The notes below the pieces were generated by a model. It was not told the DNA's origin and did no database searches. It saw only the letters and a program-made list of their open reading frames with translations. A program made the position numbers and the translations under genes. Shown one piece after another: positions 36,501 to 43,297 of a DNA stretch of 64,000 bases (position 1 is the stretch's first letter; each line of letters opens with the position of its first letter). Origin of the DNA: Labrenzia sp. THAF82 (GTDB lineage: Bacteria > Pseudomonadota > Alphaproteobacteria > Rhizobiales > Stappiaceae); the NCBI RefSeq assembly GCF_009363435.1, contig NZ_CP045354.1, positions 3,190,501-3,254,500 of the forward strand. Reading direction: 5' to 3'.

Positions 36501-36945
36501 CTTGGCAGAAGAAGCCATTCGCCGATACCGGGACAGACATCGCAGCGGCATGATGGATGCAACCGAGAAGGCGTTCGCAGAACTTACCAACGGAGCTTAC
36601 AACCGACTAGAGACACGACCGGAGGGCTCTTCGGAAATCTTGCTTGCTATCGATGCTTCCGGCACAGCAAAACAAGCAAATGATCTGTCAAAGGGAACAC
36701 GCTTTCAACTCTTCCTCGCTCTTCGGGCAGCTGCCTACGAGCAGCTCGCCACTCAAGGAGTGTGCCTGCCATTTTTCTGCGACGATGTTTTTGAGACTTT
36801 TGACGAGGACAGAACTCGGTCTGCCTGCAAGGTCATGGAAAAGATCGGCCGGACTGGCCAGGCGATCTATTTGACACACCATCGCCATGTCGTGGAACTA
36901 GCCAAAGAGGTTTGTGTCAATGGCGTTTCGGTGCATGAGCTTTGA
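33508..36945 (+). CDS. SbcC/YhaN-like SMC-type ATPase
   Basis: A 1145-residue ATPase. The N-terminal Walker A is GPNEAGKTTTMEAFLRLLY near residue 35. Residues about 190-930 are almost all coiled coil. The C-terminal lobe has the Walker B segment PFFCDDVFETFDEDRTR and a late histidine switch region YLTHHRHVVEL. This is the YhaN (AAA_27) form, lacking the CxxC zinc hook of SbcC as far as I can see. It pairs with the metallophosphoesterase encoded immediately upstream (ATGA overlap). The complex would open and cut DNA ends with ATP. Whether it is for host repair or phage defence is not shown by the sequence. Confidence 0.9.
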   Translation: MMRLEKLTLDFFGHFTGKSYDFGAKSSTSDFHVIYGPNEAGKTTTMEAFLRLLYGFPHQDRYDFLHQRKNLRVSGVLDVDGNQVPLTRLSTRDPSLRDANDTPLPEVTLAAHLGGLSETDYRHLLCLDDETIEKGGEEIVNSKGDIGRLLFSAAAGVSDLTAVLDQFRAKADGIYRKRATSTEMAQLKRQLADVEQEIRETDVPVSAYKKLKQALEVAQVEEASAREERKTLLTTKADLEAFKAALPKLAEIDTLEAELTDYADFPKLLDVNPEELVTLLTEQTRLLADKDRIGQEITQLRDQLVQLERHPEHLSLMIDLERLDELRSRFATADIDLDKRRRTLAEIQQDMSRAATNLDAPETIDLKALVLSPGQIGQLEAARDNLRTSSRDITKLETEIEDLQERVGIAEQDLAEIQSDNPTVVLVSPILTRYSIDSLSPRYASARQAVRSATNAREDALTALTVSGQVFDAIPLATISSVEAEELSAKYRTLQDKRSKLADRCEDLKADLRALEHRVSALKSGAGVVDDATAQTAKEERNQLWSAHKSTLDLTSAIAFETAMQKVDQLSETRLDHTTELGRLRAEEQRQSEVETKLSSAKEHLAKLDEELAEVRETVDGYASRCGLSTSLSTEVFSVWVRKLEAAIQADTNSKRLEKEHQTTLSDAQRAIAELQKAMGLATEDFDALIVEARTRRAEELTRDEKRKAAFEVCKGLKAELVRQRQAMSNLQNRHEGHQKTWSTMISEFFGSALTENVVIQSLEPLRELREMEGRRVGMERQVVSMEKDQQDFGREVALLAEPLGVDVSLSPLEIFKALQKMSRAASEAEQTFRTLSKNIQTAKDALSKTEKALENISRKAADLAAIFPQHVPTDTLQDLRKASGEAQNVIDKRARLLDLCNSVRSELSMPDIEAAREKLKGKTLVDLDASLMALNDDLGSVDKRLESSIEQRTSAQKDLSAVTGEADIASLVERKTTLEFEIEEAALSYLETTFGLHLAEEAIRRYRDRHRSGMMDATEKAFAELTNGAYNRLETRPEGSSEILLAIDASGTAKQANDLSKGTRFQLFLALRAAAYEQLATQGVCLPFFCDDVFETFDEDRTRSACKVMEKIGRTGQAIYLTHHRHVVELAKEVCVNGVSVHEL

Positions 36946-37134
36946 TGGCCATATCAGCTGTTTGTCAGACCGGTAGCGGGTTATTTTTTCAGGAACCACC
37001 GATCGATAAAACATTCCTGTCCCATATCAATGATCGGACCATCGTAAGTGGACTGGCTGCCAGACCGAGGACAATTGTTTTCAAGGACAGCTTTCTCAGA
37101 TTGTTCCCCAAGAACTGTCATTCAGAAACATGAC

Positions 37135-37998
37135 TCACCTTTGTATTGATGTCCCCTGCTGTAAAACAGCCCCAGCTACAATTATAGAGCGAGGAGCATT
37201 GTCTCGTGTGATAGACTTATATATCGATTTTACCTTTTTGAAATCGATGTTCATCAGTATTTCAGTTTCTTCATCATTCAGCTCTTCGTCTCCGTTATCA
37301 ATATAAAAATCGGACAAGAGTTCGATGATCGTTCCGATTGAATTTTGTTCCGCGGCTTTTTCTGTCAACGGTGTCGTTCTAAGAGCCTCATAGATTCCCA
37401 TTTCTTTTAACTGATGTTCGATCATTTCCTGCATGCCTCTCAAGGCTGATAGATGGTAGACGAAGAATAGCGCTTCTAATTGTTGCGCGTTTTGTCGCAA
37501 GCCACAAACTTCATCGAGTGTTTTCAGCCACATTTCTTTCGTGACGCCTGCTGTAAGAAGCGCCAATATACGATCTCCATAGAAATCTGATCTGAATAGA
37601 TGTTCGCCTTCGTACTTCGACAGGTCGACCGTCTTGTAAAAATATGGTCGTCCCAAGCGAGGGTTATCCTTCAGCATAGTATTTTTACCCGGGCCGATGT
37701 AAACAAGAAATTGTATTATGGAAATGTTGTCATTATTCCATCCGTGTATCTTGTGATTTAGAAGTATGAAGTAATTAGCCATCCTCCAGTGCATTGTTTT
37801 GTCGGATTTAGTCTGTATTTCTACGTGAACGTATTGGCTTTTTGAGATCTTTGAAATGTAATCTACGGTCCGCGCTGTGAACCATCCAGCGTCGTTGGGC
37901 ATTGGGTGACCTTTTGGTAGTCTGGTGACTTGCTGGACAAAGTTGCTGCGCGGGTCACTCATGCATTGCTTGAAAATTGTGTCGTAGTGACTCGTCAA
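37135..37998 (-). CDS. Rpn-like PD-(D/E)XK family protein, AT-rich
   Basis: A 287-residue protein. The segment YVHVEIQTKSDKTMHWRMANYF near 55-76 fits the PD-(D/E)XK nuclease/transposase-like (Rpn, PDDEXK_2) family: an Asp in TARTVDYI, then E-x-Q-x-K. The C-terminal half is helical, ending in many acidic residues. Rpn proteins are DNA-cutting, recombination-promoting enzymes often found near mobile DNA. The gene is visibly AT-richer than its neighbours, a sign of separate acquisition. Start at 37998 is the first ATG. Family call by motif, moderate. Confidence 0.6.
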   Translation of the reverse strand: MTSHYDTIFKQCMSDPRSNFVQQVTRLPKGHPMPNDAGWFTARTVDYISKISKSQYVHVEIQTKSDKTMHWRMANYFILLNHKIHGWNNDNISIIQFLVYIGPGKNTMLKDNPRLGRPYFYKTVDLSKYEGEHLFRSDFYGDRILALLTAGVTKEMWLKTLDEVCGLRQNAQQLEALFFVYHLSALRGMQEMIEHQLKEMGIYEALRTTPLTEKAAEQNSIGTIIELLSDFYIDNGDEELNDEETEILMNIDFKKVKSIYKSITRDNAPRSIIVAGAVLQQGTSIQR

Positions 37999-38081
37999 TC
38001 GGTAATTCCTCTGCTTTTCGGTATGTTACCTGTCGAAATACGGATGTTTTTAGAGAGCTTTCGCGGAAACAATAGGCTCGG

Positions 38082-39242
38082 TTATCTCGAAGATGTCGAC
38101 AACATTGTGCCTATCTCATGCCTTTTGATAAAACCCTTAGCCTGGGTTTCGTCAAAAATTCGAAAACCAGGATGCGCCTTTGGTTGCCAAACGCGTCCAA
38201 ATTCGATGGCGCATGCTATCGGTATGGCCGGAAAAACTGAGAGTTCGGCCTCTTTCCCATGTTGTTCCCGTATTTCATCGAATACGCGGCCAACGAGTAG
38301 GCGATACCCAGTCAAATCGCTATGGTTTCGCAGTACTCCCGTACCAAAACGGTTGCTTCGAATTTCCCAGATGGAAACATCGTCGCCGAGCACCTGATTG
38401 ACACGCTCATCATTGATGTCAGCGGATACCGAGAGTTTCAGTGCAACCTTGTTACTTTCTGCGGGTCCTTTGGATCTTGAAAACGATAGGCTGGGCCCAT
38501 CGTTGGGCCACGCCCACTGAGGTTTCGGTTCCCGGTGACGCATGAAAACGGTTGCATCAGAAATGTCCGAGATCAAGCGGCCCAGTTCCATAAGAATTGG
38601 GATCGGAGCTAACCCAAAAACAGAGAGGTGTTCAATCAATCCGTCCTCATATTGCCCCCGGATTTCTCGGTCAAAGCGAGATCTCAGATTGCTTATTTCA
38701 GTATTATAGTAATCCGGATCGGTGTCCTTGTGGCGCATGCCACGGATCTTGATTTCAACAGGAACGCGGTCGGCAAGGATCGACTCCGACGTGACGGCAT
38801 AAGTGCAATCGTCGAAGGATACTGCCGTCTCATTTTCACCGATTGGTGCGCTGACTTGGAGAATCTTAGACTTCTTTGCCGTCCTAATTGAAAGAAGTTG
38901 ATCCACGCGCATCTCATGCTCGCGCTTCATTTCTCTCAGTATTTCGACCGTGTAGATATTGAGTTTTTCTGTATCATCAATTTCGCGATGATGGGCATCG
39001 CACATTAGCATCAGGTTTTCCGGATCATCAGCCAATTCAAAGGAGAGTACCGGATCGCCGCGTTCCCCACCAGGATCAGCGGCAACAATATGCGCGACAT
39101 AACTTTTGTTTCGTGCAAGATTTCCCGAAACAAGGTCTCCATCCAGCCGCTCATTACAGTTTCTGTACTGACAGCGACCACCGGCGCGACCCCACACGAC
39201 CATCTTCGTGGTGTCTCGAGTGTTCCCTCTGCGTTTAGGCAT
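38082..39242 (-). CDS. cap5: Cap5, HNH-SAVED effector nuclease of CBASS
   Basis: A 386-residue two-domain effector. Residues 1-100 are an HNH nuclease: CQYRNCNE, then SYVAHIVAADPGGERG and ENLMLMCDAHHREID. Residues about 200-386 fit the SAVED domain, the sensor that binds cyclic oligonucleotides (KLSVSADIN, GYRLLVGRVFDEIRE, IPIACAIEFGRV). On binding the messenger it oligomerises and degrades DNA without specificity, killing the infected cell. The frame is open upstream, but ATG at 39242 is chosen because GGAG lies seven bases before it and MPKRRGNT is a sensible N-terminus. It is 421 bases from cap3, so likely has its own promoter. Confidence 0.9.
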   Translation of the reverse strand: MPKRRGNTRDTTKMVVWGRAGGRCQYRNCNERLDGDLVSGNLARNKSYVAHIVAADPGGERGDPVLSFELADDPENLMLMCDAHHREIDDTEKLNIYTVEILREMKREHEMRVDQLLSIRTAKKSKILQVSAPIGENETAVSFDDCTYAVTSESILADRVPVEIKIRGMRHKDTDPDYYNTEISNLRSRFDREIRGQYEDGLIEHLSVFGLAPIPILMELGRLISDISDATVFMRHREPKPQWAWPNDGPSLSFSRSKGPAESNKVALKLSVSADINDERVNQVLGDDVSIWEIRSNRFGTGVLRNHSDLTGYRLLVGRVFDEIREQHGKEAELSVFPAIPIACAIEFGRVWQPKAHPGFRIFDETQAKGFIKRHEIGTMLSTSSR

Positions 39243-39663
39243 TCGGCATCTCCATACTCCGCGGAGTTGCCTCTCTAGAAAAATTAGACTCAGGCGCACT
39301 TTTAGTGCGCCCAATACTGCCAATGTGCCAAAACTTGCGATTGCGCAGGCACACGGATGTCCATGGTACTGTCCGGTCGACAATCCACATGCCGCTGTCC
39401 CGTTCGTCAGTATCCGGTTCATATGCACTGTTCGCTGAACTCGATAGAAATTGCTCGTTATATTTCAAGAGAGTCATGTCGATGATCCAGTTTGAACAAG
39501 TAGTTGCCACGGATAGTTGCTCCGATGATCAATTTTCCACCGAGTTCAGTGATGAGGGCGGCAAGTCCAGGGCGAGTTCCTCCACCGACCCTCTCGGTTT
39601 GGGTAGGAGTTTGGCGAATACGCAGAAACGCCGAGACTTTCGTTTGTCGAAACAAGTTGACCT
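39243..39663. other. 421-base interval between cap3 and cap5
   Basis: This separates cap5 from the rest of the CBASS operon. It carries a 12-base perfect palindrome ACTCCGCGGAGT (39256-39267) and a hairpin palindrome at 39293-39311. A 65-codon minus frame from TTG at 39655 follows the cap3 stop but shows no family. The gap may hold a cap5 promoter. Confidence 0.45.
39293..39311 (-). promoter_or_regulatory. palindrome upstream of cap5, related to the one upstream of the CD-NTase gene
   Basis: GGCGCACT-TTT-AGTGCGCC, an eight-base perfect stem with a three-base loop, 51 bases before the cap5 start. The core GCACTTTTAGTGC recurs as GCACTTTTCAGTGC at 43138-43151. It could be an operator shared by both transcription units, or a transcriptional hairpin: on the minus strand a short T run (ATTTTT) follows 8-14 bases later, so attenuation is possible. 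Confidence 0.4.
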
Positions 39664-40131
39664 CTAGAACTCCGATTTGATCCGTACCGGCTCGGGAATT
39701 CCTCCACTTTGGTGGAAAGTTGCGATCGCGAGGAACTCCTGTGGCGCGTCAGACCTGACGATGAGCAGGACAGCGAACGGGATCTGGCGCTCTCCATTCA
39801 CGAGATCCTCCATGGATTCCAGATCGGTGAGGCTCGGAAAGATTGGAAGCCGGGGATGAGAATGCCATTCGCCGATGTAGTTGTATTTCTCGTAGTCGTA
39901 ACCGGTCCTTTCAAAGAACGCGTCTAGGAACGTGTTGTGAAAGACGTGATCCCTGACGAAATGCGCCCGTTCGCCCGTCAGCTCATCGACGGAGAAGTCG
40001 ACGATCTCGAATTGTCCGGGTGTGATTTGTCGTGCCATCAGGATGCCCCCAATCTCCCTGTCGGCGGCACGAGCCAGCATGTTCTTCATCCTATCCACGA
40101 TCGCCCGAGGAAGGACCAACTGCACAGTCAC
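39664..40131 (-). CDS. cap3: Cap3, JAB/MPN isopeptidase of type II CBASS
   Basis: A 155-residue JAMM-type metallopeptidase. EIGGILMA gives the Glu, EWHSHPRLPIFPSLTDLESM gives the HxH and the later Asp (HSHP-x8-D). Cap3 removes the CD-NTase from targets to which Cap2 has joined it, and so tunes the response. It overlaps cap2 by four bases. Length is normal for the family. A free-standing peptidase is less likely given the context. Confidence 0.92.
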   Translation of the reverse strand: MTVQLVLPRAIVDRMKNMLARAADREIGGILMARQITPGQFEIVDFSVDELTGERAHFVRDHVFHNTFLDAFFERTGYDYEKYNYIGEWHSHPRLPIFPSLTDLESMEDLVNGERQIPFAVLLIVRSDAPQEFLAIATFHQSGGIPEPVRIKSEF

Positions 40132-41843
40132 GAAGATTCCTCGTCGATGAGATCAGACATCAGTGTTCTGATATCTTCTTCGCAATGCGCCGCCACCGGC
40201 TCTTCCCAAGGACCCATTGGTTGCAGGTCGATTGGCCAAGTGTCGAAGGGTGCTTCGAAGATCCAAGCTTTCTTTAAGCCGATCGCATAGGCGGAATGGG
40301 GAAATGACGTTTTTCCGCCTTGAAGGATGTCGAGGGCAAACCGCGTTGCATGGGCGGCAACAACAGAGATATCGGCATCGTCAGCGATGAATGGCGGCTT
40401 GTCGTCTCCGCTAATCTCGTACGGGTTTCCGGTCTCCGTCTGCCATGGAATCCCATGTTCGTCGCACCACGTCGTGATCTGATTCCTTGCCGCCAACGGA
40501 TAGGGATCCGTGTTAGGCCGCGCTCTAGCGATGATCCCGCCGATCCCACCACCGAAAACCTCTGCCCAGATCATCGGCTTGCCGTGCCGCTTTGCAGCGC
40601 CGGCGCACAAATTGAACGATGTCGGGTTTGCGGTGGCGTCGACGATGAGATCGCATTCGCCAATCGATTCAAGCGTAGATTCCATTGCAAGGGCAGAGGT
40701 CTGGCTACCAAGAGCGACGCGCCGCGTTTCGATTTCAGTGTCGGTGGCTATCTGGCCGACTCTGTCGGCTAAAGCGTCCACTTTGTGCCAACCGATCGCC
40801 CAAGCGTCGAGCTCGTTCCGCACCAGGTTGCCAGCCAGGAAGATATCTTCGTCGACGAGGAGGAATTTCCTGACACCAGCACGAGCGAGTGAGGTGGCGA
40901 CCTTCGAGCCGATGGAGCCGCAGCCAACGATCGCGACGCGGTTCATGGATACTGATTCACGATTCGAAGCGGATCGTTGGGCCAGGCCTTCCTCCTCAAC
41001 GATCCGGTAAGGAACTAGAAATGGATAGCCGTTATTGCTGCGTACTATGTCAAAAGCGGTCTTACGTCCGCTTTTTTCGAGAACGATAAGGAACGGCCAA
41101 TCCGACCTTTCAAAAAGGGAGGAGAGTTCTGGAACGCATTCGGCGAGGTCTTTGAATTCACCGCCTCCATGAAGCGCTAGCACGCTCATGTCTTGTGCCG
41201 TCCGCAATATGTAGCCAGTCCGTATTCCTGGCGCACTCGGTGCGGGTTGCGGGGAGAGCCAAACCTCGTTGCCTTGTGCACCGATTGATCTCAGGTGAGC
41301 CACCCGATGGGACCTGCGCGCAGTAATCGTCAGGGATATCTCCAACACCGCCTCGGGGAGCTGCCTTTCGAGTGGCTCCCATGTACCCTCTGGGACTATC
41401 AAGCGCCAGCTCTCGAAGCGCAGTTCCGCTCCAAGCGATGAACGATGTTCCGAGGGAACTGCGGCGACCTCGCCATCGGAACTGCGCTCAGCAGCAATCA
41501 GGCTGTAAGCGCTTTCCACCATCATTGCCCCGGTGACAGCCGGGTCCCAATTGTCCGGACGCCACTGAAGACAAAGCTCCCCACCCGGACCATACTGATG
41601 GTCGGAAAGCAGAATTTCGCCATGGGGCATAACGATCGGCGGGGTATCAGGGAATGTGGTGGGGTAGATCACCGCCAACGTAAAGTTTTCCCCGCCATGC
41701 AGGATCTCCACATCCATGCAGAGCTGAAAATTGGCGAGGTGCTTGACGCGCACGCTCGTCAACCAATCATTTTCCTCATGAAGGGAGGTGAATGCCGCCC
41801 GCTCGGCTCTTGCCCTTTTCTGATTTTGCCACCACCAGATCAT
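40128..41843 (-). CDS. cap2: Cap2, E2-E1 fusion of type II CBASS
   Basis: A 571-residue fusion. Residues about 15-125 are an E2-like domain with PTTFPDTPP and ELCLQWRPDNW, in which Cys is the likely conjugating residue. Residues about 280-540 are an E1/ThiF-like adenylation domain: VAIVGCGSIGSKVATSLA and LLVDEDIF bind ATP. The enzyme activates the C-terminus of the CD-NTase and attaches it to cellular proteins, which primes messenger synthesis. It overlaps both cap3 and the CD-NTase gene (four bases each). N-terminus MIWWWQNQKR is unusual but the ATG at 41843 overlaps the upstream stop, supporting it. Confidence 0.93.
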   Translation of the reverse strand: MIWWWQNQKRARAERAAFTSLHEENDWLTSVRVKHLANFQLCMDVEILHGGENFTLAVIYPTTFPDTPPIVMPHGEILLSDHQYGPGGELCLQWRPDNWDPAVTGAMMVESAYSLIAAERSSDGEVAAVPSEHRSSLGAELRFESWRLIVPEGTWEPLERQLPEAVLEISLTITARRSHRVAHLRSIGAQGNEVWLSPQPAPSAPGIRTGYILRTAQDMSVLALHGGGEFKDLAECVPELSSLFERSDWPFLIVLEKSGRKTAFDIVRSNNGYPFLVPYRIVEEEGLAQRSASNRESVSMNRVAIVGCGSIGSKVATSLARAGVRKFLLVDEDIFLAGNLVRNELDAWAIGWHKVDALADRVGQIATDTEIETRRVALGSQTSALAMESTLESIGECDLIVDATANPTSFNLCAGAAKRHGKPMIWAEVFGGGIGGIIARARPNTDPYPLAARNQITTWCDEHGIPWQTETGNPYEISGDDKPPFIADDADISVVAAHATRFALDILQGGKTSFPHSAYAIGLKKAWIFEAPFDTWPIDLQPMGPWEEPVAAHCEEDIRTLMSDLIDEESS

Positions 41844-43066
41844 GCATAGCCCTGAGGCTTCGTCGGTCGTCTATCGGCATTGGCGAAGCTAGGTGCACCA
41901 ACAGTGCCTGCGCCTGCCGCAGATAAACCAGTTGCAGCACGCAGTAGGCGTGACCCTCCGGTGAGCCGGTCAACCGCGCTGGTTGCAGCTCGGTATCCCA
42001 TCCTTTGATAGACGGCATCGGCCATGCCCTTATAGTTCGTTGCCTGCGCCGCCGCTCTGAAGTCGGCACGAGCCTGGCGCAGCCATTGGAAAAACGCATC
42101 GGCCCTCTTCGGTTCATGTTCCCACTTGTCAGCGAAGTTTTCGAACGGGTCGGTGGGGTTTGCGATTATATACTTCTCGCCGTCATGAACGATGAACTGA
42201 TCCATTCGGTCAAGGATTGTGAACAGCGCGCCAGATATAGTGTCCTGATTATCATACGAGTGTGCTGAGAGCGTGGTAATGATGATCGAGATTGGACGGA
42301 GATCCATGTTACGCGCAAACATGTTGTCCCGGTGTCGCTTCAGTATCATGATTGCCGACTGAAGCGGTGTCTTCACTTTGAAGTCCGGCAATTCCTCCAC
42401 ACTTGCGCGGAAGCCATGCTTCTGCATTTCTTCCAAAACTGCCCGCTTGCGGCGTTCGAACACTACCGCCTGTCTGGATGCGAACCAATATGAATAGCCT
42501 TTCGGATTGGATCTGGGCCAGTCCGCCGAGATTATCCGATAGTTTTGCTCCCGCCTGTCCGTGATGGAAATCGCAGTCGATACCCAACGCGTGTCGAGCC
42601 TCTTGGCTTCGAGCAGGGTTTTCTGTTGCTCTGTGTTTGGAACAGCTGGAACCACGTCCATATGGAACTGGGCACCGTCTGCATATTCCAGAACCCAGCA
42701 GCGATTGCCTTCACGGACAGGTTTCACCATGCCCTTGGCATTGTGATAGGCCCTGATCTCGACGCCGAGCATCGCCTTAAGTTCTTGCTGGGTCTTGTCA
42801 CGTTTGTTCAGAGAACGAAGCTCTACGACAGAGTCGACGTCATACTCTTCTTCGTCAGTATGTGGGCGAATCGCAGTACCCAACCGGAACGAACCCTGGC
42901 AGTAGACCTGCGGATCGTACTTCCGGACCGTGCTTTCAGGGCGGTGAAGCCATTCCCCAAGTGAAGTGTAACTCGTCTGGGCCTGCTCATATCTGTTGTC
43001 AGGAACCTCAAGCTCTTTCACAAGTGCTTTAAGGAAGTTCTCGATGGAATTCACGTGCACATTCAT
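41840..43066 (-). CDS. cdnG: CBASS CD-NTase (cyclic oligonucleotide synthase)
   Basis: A 408-residue nucleotidyltransferase of the OAS/DncV class. The catalytic motif is GSFRLGTAIRP followed by EYDVDSVVEL, with two Asp, and a third Asp in FHMDVVP. The remainder is the helical CD-NTase lid. On infection it makes a cyclic di- or trinucleotide that activates the effector Cap5. The C-terminal tail (DRRPTKPQGYA) is the likely substrate of Cap2. Clade is not visible by eye; association with Cap5, as in type II-C systems, makes CdnG the best guess and the symbol is by this inference. GAGGTG lies eight bases before the ATG at 43066. Confidence 0.85.
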   Translation of the reverse strand: MNVHVNSIENFLKALVKELEVPDNRYEQAQTSYTSLGEWLHRPESTVRKYDPQVYCQGSFRLGTAIRPHTDEEEYDVDSVVELRSLNKRDKTQQELKAMLGVEIRAYHNAKGMVKPVREGNRCWVLEYADGAQFHMDVVPAVPNTEQQKTLLEAKRLDTRWVSTAISITDRREQNYRIISADWPRSNPKGYSYWFASRQAVVFERRKRAVLEEMQKHGFRASVEELPDFKVKTPLQSAIMILKRHRDNMFARNMDLRPISIIITTLSAHSYDNQDTISGALFTILDRMDQFIVHDGEKYIIANPTDPFENFADKWEHEPKRADAFFQWLRQARADFRAAAQATNYKGMADAVYQRMGYRAATSAVDRLTGGSRLLRAATGLSAAGAGTVGAPSFANADRRPTKPQGYA

Positions 43067-43133
43067 GATTAGGACACCTCGTAGTTTTTACACCTTATGC
43101 GTTTGTTTCTTGGTTTGTTCTTGTTAGCAATTT

Positions 43134-43155
43134 CCGGGCACTTTTCAGTGCCCGG
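43134..43155 (-). promoter_or_regulatory. hairpin palindrome in the CBASS leader
   Basis: CCGGGCACT-TTTC-AGTGCCCGG, a nine-base perfect stem. In RNA from the minus strand the loop is GAAA, a very stable GNRA tetraloop. It lies 68 bases before the CD-NTase start. The core resembles the palindrome at 39293. No T run follows in either direction, so it is not a simple terminator. Confidence 0.5.
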
Positions 43156-43167
43156 GACTTCTTGGTA

Positions 43168-43209
43168 GCGGAGTTGGTCTGAAGCCAGTTTTGGCCCTCT
43201 CAACTCCGC
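43168..43209. repeat. inverted repeat between CBASS and nrdJ
   Basis: A nine-base perfect outer stem GCGGAGTTG/CAACTCCGC encloses a smaller hairpin GCCA-GTTT-TGGC. CCTTTTT follows on the plus strand. It is 90 bases beyond the nrdJ stop and may be a weak bidirectional terminator or an edge mark of the inserted region. Confidence 0.4.
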
Positions 43210-43297
43210 GACGCCTTTTTCGTCTTTGAGCCATTTATTGGCCTAAATAGTCCATCCTATGCCGTCACGGACACTGGGCGAACTCCCGGCTAAGCGC

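Noticed and set aside
39243-39428. Longer N-terminus for Cap5 starting at 39428
   Set aside because: The added 62 residues are unlike the family, run through the hairpin region, and a good ribosome-binding site precedes the ATG at 39242.
43168-43209. Integron attC-like structure
   Set aside because: The stem is perfect and lacks the bulged bases and core-site pattern of attC; no integrase of the IntI type is nearby.
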